Part shown: piece after piece, positions 7,862 through 16,289 of the stretch
Numbering within the stretch: position 1 is the stretch's first letter
Layout: every line of letters begins with the position of its first letter
Assembly (NCBI RefSeq): GCF_008642355.1
Contig: NZ_CP029193.1
Coordinates: forward strand, 7,898,001 to 7,962,000
Direction of reading: 5' to 3'
Length of the DNA: 64,000 bases
Source: Streptomyces venezuelae
Lineage (GTDB): Bacteria; Actinomycetota; Actinomycetes; Streptomycetales; Streptomycetaceae
Notes under the pieces: generated by a model
What the model saw: only the letters and a program-made list of their open reading frames with translations
What the model was told of the DNA's origin: nothing
Databases searched by the model: none
Made by a program: the position numbers and the translations under genes

Positions 7862-9835
7862 GTGACCGACGCAGCTCCCACCCCCAGAACCACGTCCCCC
7901 GCGGGAACCGAGAAGCCGGAGCGGCTTCCCGCGAAGGAGACGTGGCGCGCCCTGTACCGCCACTTCCGCCCGCACCGGGGAGCCGTCGCGCTCGGCGCCT
8001 TCCTGACACTGATCGGCTCGGCGACCGGCCTCGCGCAGCCCTTGGCGGCCAAGTCGCTCGTGGACAGGCTCGGCGGCGACGACTCCATCGCCGGGATCCT
8101 GATCCTCCTCACCGCGCTGGTGGTCCTCGGCACGGCGATCGAGTCCGTCGGCGCGTACATACTGGAGCGCACCGCCGAGTCCGTGGTGCTCGCGGCCCGA
8201 CGCACGCTCATCGGGCGGCTGCTGCGACTGCGCCTCGGTGAGGTGGAGCGGACCCAGCCGGGCGATCTGATGTCCCGCGTCACCTCCGACACGACGCTGC
8301 TGCGGGCGGTGACGACCCAGTCCGTGGTGTCCGCCGCCTCCGGAGGACTCACCTTCGTCGCGACCATCGTGATGATGGGCCTGATGGACCCGGTGCTGCT
8401 CGGCGTCACGCTCGGCGTGATCGTGCTGATCGGCGGCGCGGTCTCCCTCGTCATGCCGAAGATCGCGCGGGCGACCCAGCGCGCGCAGGAGGCGGTGGGG
8501 ACGATCTCCACGGCCTTGGAGCGGGCGTTCGGCGCCTTCCGTACGCTGAAGGCGTCCGGTGCCGAGCAGCGCGAGTCCGCCGCGGTGGAGGCGGCCGCGC
8601 AGGAGGCGTGGCGGCACGGTGTGCGCTCGGCGAAGTGGCAGTCGGTGGCGTGGAGTTCGGTCGGTCTCGCCGTGCAGGTGTCGTTCCTCGCGGTGCTCGG
8701 GATCGGCGGCGCGCGGGTCGCGTCCGGCGCGATCTCCGTCTCGACGCTGGTGGCGTTCCTGTTGTTCCTCTTCTATCTGATCGACCCGGTGTCGCGCCTG
8801 GTGGAGGCGGCGTCGCAGTACCAGGTGGGGTCTGCGGCGATCGCACGGATCGTGCAGGCGGAGCGCCTGGAGACGGAGCGGACGGAGCGGACGGGGCGCG
8901 GGACGGCGGAGGGGGCCCGGGGGGCCGCGTCGACGGCACCCGACGGCGCCGCTTCCGTCGCCTTCGACGACGTGACCTTCCGCTACCGCGACGACCTCCC
9001 GTACGTCCATCACGGCGTGACCTTCGACGTGCCGGGTCCGGGCATGACGGCGTTCGTCGGCCCTTCGGGCGCGGGCAAGACGACCGTGTTCGGTCTGATC
9101 GAGCGGTTCTACGAGGTGACGGGCGGCCGGGTCCTGGTCGACGGCAAGGACGTACGCGAGTGGCCGCTGGCCGACCTGCGGGCCACCATCGGGTACGTGG
9201 AGCAGGACGCGCCCGTGCTCGCGGGCACCCTGCGCGAGAACCTTCTCTTCGCGGCGCCCCACGCCACGGACTCAGAGATACGGGAAGTCCTGGTGCGCGC
9301 GAGGCTCGACGCGGTCGTCGAGCGGCTTCCGGAGGGCCTGGACACGGTCGTCGGCCACCGCGGCTCCAAGCTGTCGGGGGGCGAGCGCCAGCGGGTGGCG
9401 ATCGCCAGGGCGCTGCTGCGGAAGCCGCGCCTGCTGCTGCTCGACGAGGCGACCTCGCAGTTGGACGCGGTCAACGAGCTGGCGCTGCGGGACGTGGTGG
9501 CAGAGGTGTCCCGCGAGGTCACGGTGCTGGTCGTCGCCCACCGCCTGTCCACAGTGACTCTGGCGGACCGGATCGTGGTGATGGACGCGGGCAGGGTACG
9601 CGCGGTGGGCACGCACGCGGAACTCGTGACGGCGGACCCGCTGTACGGGGAACTGGCGGCGACACAGTTCCTGGCGACGGCGCCCGGCCCGACGACCTCG
9701 ACGGCGCCGGTCCCGTCAGCGAGCCCGGAGCCGCCGACGGGCGGCGTTGCGGTGCAGACCGGTTCACCCACGCCACCGGACCCACAGACGTCACCGGCCC
9801 CACCCACCTCACCGACCTCGGTCGAGTCCATATGA
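7862..9835 (+). CDS. ABC exporter, fused membrane and ATPase domains
   Basis: A 657-aa half-transporter of the MsbA/LmrA type. The six-helix membrane domain covers about residues 40-330; the ATPase has Walker A GPSGAGKT (400-407), signature LSGGERQ (504-510), Walker B LLLLDE (524-529) and the H-loop in VVAHRLS. The last 55 or so residues are a Pro/Thr-rich tail. It probably works as a homodimer exporting a lipid, drug or peptide. GTG 7862 is the only plausible start; the 213 bp before it are shared with the divergent ATPase gene. Confidence 0.92.
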   Translation: MTDAAPTPRTTSPAGTEKPERLPAKETWRALYRHFRPHRGAVALGAFLTLIGSATGLAQPLAAKSLVDRLGGDDSIAGILILLTALVVLGTAIESVGAYILERTAESVVLAARRTLIGRLLRLRLGEVERTQPGDLMSRVTSDTTLLRAVTTQSVVSAASGGLTFVATIVMMGLMDPVLLGVTLGVIVLIGGAVSLVMPKIARATQRAQEAVGTISTALERAFGAFRTLKASGAEQRESAAVEAAAQEAWRHGVRSAKWQSVAWSSVGLAVQVSFLAVLGIGGARVASGAISVSTLVAFLLFLFYLIDPVSRLVEAASQYQVGSAAIARIVQAERLETERTERTGRGTAEGARGAASTAPDGAASVAFDDVTFRYRDDLPYVHHGVTFDVPGPGMTAFVGPSGAGKTTVFGLIERFYEVTGGRVLVDGKDVREWPLADLRATIGYVEQDAPVLAGTLRENLLFAAPHATDSEIREVLVRARLDAVVERLPEGLDTVVGHRGSKLSGGERQRVAIARALLRKPRLLLLDEATSQLDAVNELALRDVVAEVSREVTVLVVAHRLSTVTLADRIVVMDAGRVRAVGTHAELVTADPLYGELAATQFLATAPGPTTSTAPVPSASPEPPTGGVAVQTGSPTPPDPQTSPAPPTSPTSVESI

Positions 9836-9972
9836 CCGGCAACCGGACGCCCTCCCCGCAGGCAAAGCCCCTATCCTCACTCCCACCCGTATGCCGCGCC
9901 ACCGCCCCCTCCGTCCTCTCAACCCCCTGGTTCGTGCCCAGCACCTTGCGGTCCGTGGTCTACCGTGACGCC

Positions 9973-10785
9973 ATGACGCGTCCGAGCCTCCACGCGGTCC
10001 TCGACCGCTACGCCGACCGAATCACCGACCAGACCGCCCAGTTGACCTCGACCGTGGCGGGCGCCGACGCGACCGCGCCCGTGCCCGGGTGCCCCGGCTG
10101 GACCCTCGCCCACCTCATGCGTCACGTGGGCGGCGCGCACCGCTGGGCTGAGACGGTCGTCCGGACCCGCGCCACCGGGCCCGTGCCGGACGAGCAGGTC
10201 AACCTCGTCACACCCGAAGCGGACGACGACGTCCCTGCGCTGTCCGCCTGGCTCACCGAAGGCGCGGCGCAGTTCGCGGACACGTTGCGCGAGGCGGGGC
10301 CCGAGGTGCGGGTGTGGACCGTCGCGCCGGGCGGCACACCCCTCTTCTGGGCGCGCCGCATGACGTACGAGACGGTCGTCCACCGCTTCGACGCGACCGC
10401 CGCGGTCGGCGGAACGTACACCCTCGACCCGGACGTGGCCCTCGACGGCCTCGAAGAGTGGCTGGAGTTCAGCACGCTGCCCCAGGCCTACGCGTCGGAG
10501 GCCGAGCTGCGGACACTGCTGAGCCCCGGCCGCACACTGCACTTCCATGTCACGGACGCCCCGGAAGGGACGGGGGAGTGGCTGATCGACCTCACCGGGG
10601 CGCCGATCACCGTCTCGCACGCCCACGAGAAGTCGACCACAGCAGTACGCGGCCCGCTCACCGACCTCCTGCTCCTCCTCTACCAACGCCGCACCCCGAC
10701 CCCCGCCGAAGGAATCGAAGTCCTCGGCGACGAGGCCCTGTTCACCGACTGGGTGCGGGGCGCGGGGCACTGGCTGCGAAGGTGA
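9973..10785 (+). CDS. maleylpyruvate isomerase-like, mycothiol-dependent family protein
   Basis: A 270-aa protein of the actinobacterial TIGR03083 type. The N-terminal helical-bundle domain shows VPGCPGWTLAHLMRHVGGAHRW (about residues 37-58), containing a conserved metal-site His of the DinB/MDMPI fold, and MTYETVVHRFDA further on. The C-terminal domain begins near residue 190. Family members act in mycothiol-dependent chemistry, but the substrate here is unknown. It follows the ABC gene after 137 bp of C-rich DNA with no clear promoter. Confidence 0.85.
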   Translation: MTRPSLHAVLDRYADRITDQTAQLTSTVAGADATAPVPGCPGWTLAHLMRHVGGAHRWAETVVRTRATGPVPDEQVNLVTPEADDDVPALSAWLTEGAAQFADTLREAGPEVRVWTVAPGGTPLFWARRMTYETVVHRFDATAAVGGTYTLDPDVALDGLEEWLEFSTLPQAYASEAELRTLLSPGRTLHFHVTDAPEGTGEWLIDLTGAPITVSHAHEKSTTAVRGPLTDLLLLLYQRRTPTPAEGIEVLGDEALFTDWVRGAGHWLRR

Positions 10786-10863
10786 GCCGGTCGGTCACCA
10801 GCCCGAAGCCATGCCCGGCGGCGACAAGACGGTCCGGCGGCACGCGCCCTACGCCTGCGCGCT

Positions 10864-11160
10864 CTACACCGGCCCGCCCTCCGCGAACAGCAGACGCATG
10901 TCGATCGCCGACTCCCTGACCGCCCTCGCCCTGGTGTACTCCGGCGAGCCGTACCACTCCTTGATCCGGGCCATGTCCGGGAACTCGACCACGGCCACGA
11001 TCCGGGACGCGGGCCATGTGCCCTCCGCGGCCTCGGGCAGGGCGCCCTCGACCAGGTAGCGGCCGCCGTACAGCCGGACCGACGGCTCCGCCAACGTCCG
11101 GTACTCGGCGGCGCGTTCCATGTCGAGGACCTCGGCGTCGACGATGACGTAAGCAGGCAT
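10864..11160 (-). CDS. DUF1330 domain protein
   Basis: A 98-aa protein matching the DUF1330 dimeric alpha/beta-barrel family: starts MPAYVIVDAEV, then GGRYLVEG in the middle and RIVAVVEFPDMARIKEWYGSPEY (about 54-76). The family has no firm biochemical role. It precedes the FMN reductase gene's 3' end on the same strand but is separated from it by about 140 bp, so it may be transcribed separately. Confidence 0.88.
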   Translation of the reverse strand: MPAYVIVDAEVLDMERAAEYRTLAEPSVRLYGGRYLVEGALPEAAEGTWPASRIVAVVEFPDMARIKEWYGSPEYTRARAVRESAIDMRLLFAEGGPV

Positions 11161-11302
11161 GTGAGGATCCGTTCGGAGAAGTGGGCGAGGACATGCCGGA
11201 TGATTCCCGAACTCCGTGGAAAAGACGTCGAGTCGAGGTGGGGCAGAGGTTGAGGCGGCGCCCGGCGATGGTGACGATGCCTCGCGGAGGGGGCGGAGCG
11301 GT

Positions 11303-11920
11303 TCAGGCCGCGTACGGACGCACCGTCTTTCCGTCGCGCAACGTGCGGCCCCACCAGATGAGTTGGTCGAGCATCGTCTTGGCCGCGGCCTCCGGGCCGG
11401 CGGGGTCCAGCGGCTCGCCGGACGCGTCGAAGCAGCTCCGTGCGCCGTGGAAGCTCACCGTGTCGCGGACCGTCACCGCGTGGAGCTCCGCGTAGACCTG
11501 CCGCAGGTGTTCCACGGCGCGCAGGCCGCCCGACAGGCCGCCGTAGCTGACGAAGCCCACCGGCTTGGCCCGCCACTGCGCGTAATGCCAGTCGATCGCG
11601 GTCTTCAGCGACGCGGGATAACTGTGGTTGTACTCGGGCGTGATGACGACGAACGCGTCCGCCGCGTCGATGCGCCCGGCGACCTCGGAGACCTCCGGGC
11701 CCGGCCGCCCGGACAGCCCCTCCGGGAGGCGCGCCTCGGCCAGGTCGATCACGTCGACGGCCAGATCGTGGCGGTGCGCGGTCTGGCGCAGGAACCAGGC
11801 GGCGACGGTCGGTGCGAAGCGGCCCTCCCGCGTGCTCGCGACGACGACGGCCAGCCTGAGGGCTTCCGTGTCGCCCTCGTGGCTCTCCCTGGCGCTCCGC
11901 TGCGTGTCGTGCGTGTTCAT
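11303..11920 (-). CDS. NADPH-dependent FMN reductase family protein
   Basis: A 205-aa flavodoxin-like reductase. VVVASTREGRFAPTVAAWF (about residues 25-43) is the phosphate-binding loop, VVITPEYNHSYPASLKTAIDW the family signature, and SYGGLSGGLRAVEHLR the second flavin loop. It should reduce FMN or quinone-like compounds with NADPH in the cytosol. ATG 11920 has an excellent ribosome site, GGGGAGG, 5 nt upstream. Confidence 0.92.
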   Translation of the reverse strand: MNTHDTQRSARESHEGDTEALRLAVVVASTREGRFAPTVAAWFLRQTAHRHDLAVDVIDLAEARLPEGLSGRPGPEVSEVAGRIDAADAFVVITPEYNHSYPASLKTAIDWHYAQWRAKPVGFVSYGGLSGGLRAVEHLRQVYAELHAVTVRDTVSFHGARSCFDASGEPLDPAGPEAAAKTMLDQLIWWGRTLRDGKTVRPYAA

Positions 11921-12151
11921 GTGTGCCTCCCCGGCTCGGTGCGCGCTCGCGCCCGACACCGACGAAACTACGAACCCGCCCTCCGCCCCCACATCTGTCG
12001 CACGACCGGGATCGGTACCTGCGCGAGGCCTAGGCCCCCCGGCGGAGTGAGCCCCCGACCCGTGTACGCCGGGGTGCGCCCGGGCAGGTAGCAGCGGGAC
12101 GGCCACGATGGGACGGGCCACGGCACGGGACGACAGGAGGAGTCGGCGATC

Positions 12152-13015
12152 ATGGCACAACACACGGCCAGCGGCTGGGAGTTCACGGACGACAGGGACC
12201 ACCTGGTGAGGGCCGCGCGCCGCCCGTCCCGGCTCGTCGCCTACGTGCCGACCGGTGCGGCCCTGCACGACCACGGCATACGGCCCGTCGGCATCTTCGG
12301 CTCCGCACACGACGACCCGGCCCTGCCCGACCCGGCCAAGACAGGCAGCCTCCCCCTCGCCGACCTCCCTTACTTCGGCGCGGGCCCCGCACTCGACCTC
12401 GACGCCCTCCTCGCCGCCCGGCCCGACCTGGTCGTGGCCCTCACCTACGGCGGCGGCCAGGTCTACGGCATCGACCCGGAGGCCGCCAAGCACCTGGAGG
12501 AACAGATCCCGCTCGTCGTCCTCGACGTCGGCGGTGGCCGCAGCCTCACCGGGATCAGGGACCGCCTCATCGCCCTCGCCCGCAGTCTGGGGGCCGGGCC
12601 CGACCCGGCGGCGGACGCCGAACTCGTCTCCGCAGAGCGGAGATTGACCGCTGTCGCCGCGGTCCCCGTACGTTCGCGTGTCCTCGCCCTCTCCCCGGCG
12701 GGACCCGACTCCGTCCACCTGGCGAGGCCCTACGCCTGGCCCGACCTCGCCGCCCTCGCCGGGTTCGGTGTCGGCCTCGTGGACCCCGCGCCGGGGCAGG
12801 GCGCGAACTGGTCGACGACGACCTGGGCCGAGGCGGCCGCACTGGAACCCGACCTCGTCCTCACCGACGTACGGGGCAACGCGGCGGCCCTCGGCGACGC
12901 CCTCGGGCCGCGCATTCCCGCCCTCTCCTGGAACCCGGAACTGCCCCCGAGCGCGCGGGAACACGCCCGGTTCCTCACCGCCGTCGCCGAGGCGCTGGAG
13001 GCCGTACGGCCCTGA
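12152..13015 (+). CDS. periplasmic-binding-protein-like domain without signal peptide
   Basis: A 287-aa protein of the FepB/BtuF-like iron-siderophore binding fold: RLVAYVPTGAALHDHGIRPVGIFG at the N-terminus, FGAGPALDLDALLAARPDLVVAL in the first lobe, and LEPDLVLTDVRGNAAAL in the second. There is neither a signal peptide nor a lipobox, so it would stay in the cytosol unless the true start differs; GGAGGAG lies 9 nt before ATG 12152 and no in-frame upstream start adds a signal. No permease or ATPase is adjacent. Its ligand is unknown. Confidence 0.82.
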   Translation: MAQHTASGWEFTDDRDHLVRAARRPSRLVAYVPTGAALHDHGIRPVGIFGSAHDDPALPDPAKTGSLPLADLPYFGAGPALDLDALLAARPDLVVALTYGGGQVYGIDPEAAKHLEEQIPLVVLDVGGGRSLTGIRDRLIALARSLGAGPDPAADAELVSAERRLTAVAAVPVRSRVLALSPAGPDSVHLARPYAWPDLAALAGFGVGLVDPAPGQGANWSTTTWAEAAALEPDLVLTDVRGNAAALGDALGPRIPALSWNPELPPSAREHARFLTAVAEALEAVRP

Positions 13016-13050
13016 CACCGACGGTCGCGCCGTCCGCGTACCGTTGATCC

Positions 13051-13380
13051 ATGACACGACTGCTGCACATCACCGAGCGCGCCTTGTGGGACGCCGCGAG
13101 GAAGACCGGGACGTACGAGATGTCGACCCGCGGCAAGACGCTGGGCGACGTGGGCTTCATCCACTGCTCGCTGCCCGAGCAGCTGCCCGGGGTCGCCGCG
13201 TTCGTCTACGGCGGGTACGACGGGCCCGACGAGCTGGTGGTCCTCGGTATCGACAGCGAACGTCTCACCGCGCCGGTGCGGTTCGAGGCGCCGCGGCCCG
13301 GTGCGGAGGAATTCCCGCACCTCTACGGGCCGTTGCCCGTGGACGCGGTGGTCGACGTGTCCCCGTGGGGTGCGGCGTGA
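13051..13380 (+). CDS. DUF952 domain protein
   Basis: A 109-aa protein with the DUF952 pattern: LLHITERALWDAA (4-16), the conserved GFIHCS (about 36-41), LVVLGIDSERL and FPHLYGPLP near the C-terminus. Function unknown. The stop TGA overlaps the GTG of the next gene by 4 nt, so the pair is translationally coupled. Confidence 0.9.
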   Translation: MTRLLHITERALWDAARKTGTYEMSTRGKTLGDVGFIHCSLPEQLPGVAAFVYGGYDGPDELVVLGIDSERLTAPVRFEAPRPGAEEFPHLYGPLPVDAVVDVSPWGAA

Positions 13381-14114
13381 CGACGGTCTCGACAGCCGCC
13401 GCGGGCGCCTCCGGTGACATCGTGCTGATGTCGGACCCGCTGGTCGCCGCCGTGCCCGTGCGGGAGTGCGGGGAACGGCTCGTCGACGTGCGGACGGCGA
13501 AGGGCGAGGGGAGCGGCCGCTCACTGCTCGTCGACTTCCGGGAACAGGCAGGGGACGACACCTCGTTCGCGCTGCTCCGCGAGGGCGTCCTGCGACGGCT
13601 CCTGCACGCCGAGGAGCTGCTCCCGACGGGCCTGCGGCTGCTGTTCGTCGAGGGCTACCGGCCGCCGGCTCTGCAACGCCACTACTTCGAGGAGTACGTG
13701 GACCAGCTGCGCGCCCTCCACCCGGAACGGCCCGCCGACGACATCCACGCCGCGGCCAGCCGCTACGTCTCCCCGCCCGACATCGCCCCGCACAGCGCGG
13801 GCGCGGCCGTCGACCTGACGCTCGCCGACGCCGAAGGACGCGAACTCGACCTCGGCACCCGCATGAACGCCGACCCCGAGGAGAGCGAGGGCGCCTGTTA
13901 CACCGACGCGCCGCACATCGGCGCAGAGGCGCGCGCCCACCGTGCCGTCCTCGGCGCCGCCCTGACCGGCGCGGGCCTCGTCAACTACCCCACGGAGTGG
14001 TGGCACTGGTCGTACGGCGACCGCTACTGGGCGCTGGCCTCGGGGGCCCCGGCCGCGCTGTACGGTCCGTGCGACGCGGACGCCTCCGACCGCGGCCGAG
14101 GGCCCCTGCCCTGA
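13377..14114 (+). CDS. D-alanyl-D-alanine dipeptidase (VanX/DdpX-like, M15D)
   Basis: About 245 aa. Zinc-site motifs of the M15D family are present: HSAGAAVDLTL (HxxGxAxD) near residue 140 and EWWHWSYGD near 207, plus the substrate-loop EGYRPPALQ. Such enzymes cut D-Ala-D-Ala in peptidoglycan recycling or glycopeptide resistance. No vanH or vanA genes adjoin, so a recycling role is more likely. No signal peptide is evident. GTG 13377, which overlaps the DUF952 stop, is chosen; ATG 13426 is an alternative. Confidence 0.87.
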   Translation: MTTVSTAAAGASGDIVLMSDPLVAAVPVRECGERLVDVRTAKGEGSGRSLLVDFREQAGDDTSFALLREGVLRRLLHAEELLPTGLRLLFVEGYRPPALQRHYFEEYVDQLRALHPERPADDIHAAASRYVSPPDIAPHSAGAAVDLTLADAEGRELDLGTRMNADPEESEGACYTDAPHIGAEARAHRAVLGAALTGAGLVNYPTEWWHWSYGDRYWALASGAPAALYGPCDADASDRGRGPLP

Positions 14115-14124
14115 CCCGCCCGCG

Positions 14125-14721
14125 TCAGCCCTCCTCGGAGCGGCGCGCACGCAGCGTCCGCACCTTGTGGCGGTTGCCGCAGTGTTCCATCGAGCACCAA
14201 CGGCGGCGGCCGGGACGCGAGGTGTCGACGTAGACCAGGGCGCAGTCCCCGGCCGAGCAGGTGCGGATGCGGTGCGCGAACGGCCCGGTCAGGAGGTCCA
14301 CCGCGTCCCGTGCGACCGTGGCGAGCAGCCGGGTGCCGTCCGCGGGCCCGGCCCAGGACCGCGCGCCGTCCGGCCCGACGGCCGGGATCAGCGGAGCGTG
14401 GGCCGCCGCCGTGTTGACGGCGGCGATGTCGGCAGGGTCAACGGGTTCGTCCAGGGCCCGCGCGGTCGTCACGCGGAACAGCGCGTCGCGCAGCCGCCGG
14501 GCGTCCGCCACCTCGCCGTCGGAGATCCGGAGGACCGGGGTGGGCGTCAGCCGTGACCGCTCCGCCCAGTCGGCCAGGTCGCCGGGCGCGTGCAGCACCT
14601 CGTACCGCCGGTACTCGCCCGGACCGCCGGTGGGCAGGAGCTCCAGGCAGAGGGCACCGGGGTCGAACCGGAAGGTGGACCCGCTGAAGGAGCGCAGCAC
14701 GAGGCCGGGGGGCTGTTCCAT
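14125..14721 (-). CDS. CGNR zinc-finger (ABATE domain) regulator
   Basis: A 198-aa protein with the actinobacterial ABATE domain at the N-terminus (about residues 15-125) and a C-terminal CGNR zinc finger: CSAGDCALVYVDTS followed by RRRWCSMEHCGNRHK. These are probable stress-linked transcriptional regulators. ATG 14721 has no clear ribosome site; the dyad at 14722-14742 lies immediately upstream. It is divergent from the PPOX gene and may control it. Confidence 0.9.
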   Translation of the reverse strand: MEQPPGLVLRSFSGSTFRFDPGALCLELLPTGGPGEYRRYEVLHAPGDLADWAERSRLTPTPVLRISDGEVADARRLRDALFRVTTARALDEPVDPADIAAVNTAAAHAPLIPAVGPDGARSWAGPADGTRLLATVARDAVDLLTGPFAHRIRTCSAGDCALVYVDTSRPGRRRWCSMEHCGNRHKVRTLRARRSEEG

Positions 14722-14742
14722 GTAACCAATATAAGGAGTTAC
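14722..14742. promoter_or_regulatory. candidate operator between CGNR and PPOX genes
   Basis: A 21-bp dyad has 5-bp arms GTAAC (14722-14726) and GTTAC (14738-14742) around an AT-rich centre that includes TATATT on the minus strand, a possible -10 box. It abuts the CGNR start codon. Autoregulation or co-control of the divergent PPOX gene is plausible but inferred. Confidence 0.4.
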
Positions 14743-14777
14743 GCGGCTCGCGTGCGGCGCGCCCCTAGACTCAGGGC

Positions 14778-15164
14778 ATGCCCGACACCTCGCTGGCACA
14801 GCTCAGCTCCGGAAAGTACCTGCTGGTCAGCACCTACCGGAAGGACGGCACCCTGGTGCCGACGCCCGTCTGGGTCGTCGAGGACGGCGACGCCCTCGGC
14901 ATCTGGACGCCCGGCGAGTCCTGGAAGGTGAAGCGGATCCGTGGGCGCGCGGACGTCATGGTCGGCCCGTGCGACCGGCGCGGCAGGCCGACCGGCGAGC
15001 AGGTGCCCGCCACCGCCGAGATCTGCCCGCCCGACGTCACGGCCCGCTACCGCACCCTCATCCTGCACAAGTACGGGGTACCCGGCTTCCTCACCCTCTT
15101 CGGCAGCCGGATCCGGCGAGGCCTGAAGGGCACGGTCGGAATCCGCATCACGCCGGCACCCTGA
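14778..15164 (+). CDS. PPOX-class (F420/FMN) oxidoreductase
   Basis: A 128-aa split-barrel flavin/F420-binding protein: KYLLVSTYRKDGTLVPTPVWVV (about 13-34), IWTPGESWKVKRIRGRADVMV and GPCDRRGRPTGEQVPATAEI. Actinobacterial members of this length often use F420H2 to reduce diverse substrates. It is divergent from the CGNR regulator and its last 17 bp overlap the converging TPR gene. Confidence 0.9.
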   Translation: MPDTSLAQLSSGKYLLVSTYRKDGTLVPTPVWVVEDGDALGIWTPGESWKVKRIRGRADVMVGPCDRRGRPTGEQVPATAEICPPDVTARYRTLILHKYGVPGFLTLFGSRIRRGLKGTVGIRITPAP

Positions 15165-16179
15165 CGGCGGGGGCCGTCTCCGCGCGGAACGCGACGACCA
15201 TGTCGCGGGCGTGCCGCAGCCCCATCCGGTCGAAGTCCGCCTCCAGGGCCGACAGTTCGGCGAGCGTCGCCGCATGGTCGCGCCCCAGCCGCGCCCGGCA
15301 CTTGACCAGGCCGAGCCGGGACAGCGCGGTGCCGCGCGGCTCCCGCATCGCGGTGAACTCGTCGAGGGCGACGGCATACGTCTCCCGCGCCGCCTCGTAC
15401 CGCCCGGCCCGGTACAGGACGTTGCCGCGCATCTTGTGGTTGTAGGCGAGCGCGCTCGCCAGATCCATGGCCCGGCACACGCCCTCCGCCTCGGAGAGCA
15501 GCTCCAGGGCACGGCCCGGGTCGCCCCGCAGGGACAGCACGTCGGCCACGCCCCGCAGCGACCAGGCGCGCCCCCGCGCGTCGTCCGCGTCGGTCGCGAT
15601 CCGCACCGACTCCTCGAACAGCTCCAGGGCCTTCGCGTGCTCGCCGCGGTTGCGGTGCATCTGCGCCATCCCGGTCATCGCCCACACCATGTGCCGCGCC
15701 TCGCCGTGCGCCCGCCCCTGTTCGAGCAGCTCCTCGTGGAGCGCGGCGACGGCCGCGTAATCCCCTTGGATACGGCCCGTCTCGGCGAGACCCGCGAGCG
15801 CGTAGCCGTGCGCCAGCCGGTCACCGCTGCCCGCGGCCAGCTCCACGGAGTGGGCGAGCAGCCGCCGCGCGAGCCGCAGCGCCCCGCACTGCCGCGCGAG
15901 GGTGCCTCCGCTCCACAGCGCCCACGCCATGGCCCCCGCGTCCCCCGCGGCGCGGGCACTGCGGTAGCTCTGCCGCCAGGCGGCACCCGCGTCGTCGACC
16001 CGGCCGAGCCGTCTGCTCGCCTCCGCCAGCGCCAGCGCCGCGCGCGCCCGCTCGGCCGCGCCGCCCGCCCGGGACAGCGCACGGCCGGCCGACGCGCGCA
16101 CGTCCTCGTACGAGGAGTTCACGCTCAGCTCCGAGCCCAGCTCGCCCTGGTACTCCGGGGCGAATGCCTTGACGTACAT
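15148..16179 (-). CDS. TPR-repeat protein
   Basis: A 343-aa soluble protein made almost wholly of tetratricopeptide-like helical pairs, for example AWRQSYRSARAAGDAGAMAWAL, RNRGEHAKALELFEESV and YRAGRYEAARETYAVAL. It has no DNA-binding or catalytic domain. Such proteins act as scaffolds, often for NB-ARC or kinase partners. ATG 16179 is chosen because the repeat fold begins soon after it; the ribosome site is weak (AGGG about 12 nt away). A longer start near 16356 would add non-repeat sequence. Confidence 0.78.
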   Translation of the reverse strand: MYVKAFAPEYQGELGSELSVNSSYEDVRASAGRALSRAGGAAERARAALALAEASRRLGRVDDAGAAWRQSYRSARAAGDAGAMAWALWSGGTLARQCGALRLARRLLAHSVELAAGSGDRLAHGYALAGLAETGRIQGDYAAVAALHEELLEQGRAHGEARHMVWAMTGMAQMHRNRGEHAKALELFEESVRIATDADDARGRAWSLRGVADVLSLRGDPGRALELLSEAEGVCRAMDLASALAYNHKMRGNVLYRAGRYEAARETYAVALDEFTAMREPRGTALSRLGLVKCRARLGRDHAATLAELSALEADFDRMGLRHARDMVVAFRAETAPAVRVPA

Positions 16180-16289
16180 GGATGCGCAGCCCTTCGATCG
16201 TCCGGCACAACGGCATGATCGAAAAGCTATGAGCCGGGCCCCGGGCGGCGAATCCCTCCCGGTGCGGGTCCTCGCGTACGACTCGAGTG

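Noticed and set aside
8860..8925. GGAGCGGACGG short repeats in the ABC exporter gene
   Set aside because: A brief low-complexity linker between membrane and ATPase domains, common in such proteins.
4991..9262. Very long minus-strand open frame of 1423 codons
   Set aside because: Only the part up to about 7648 shows ATPase motifs; the rest is antisense to the clearly real ABC exporter and has no recognisable domain.
13377..14114. Glycopeptide resistance operon
   Set aside because: Only a VanX-like gene is present; no VanH, VanA or VanRS homologues adjoin.
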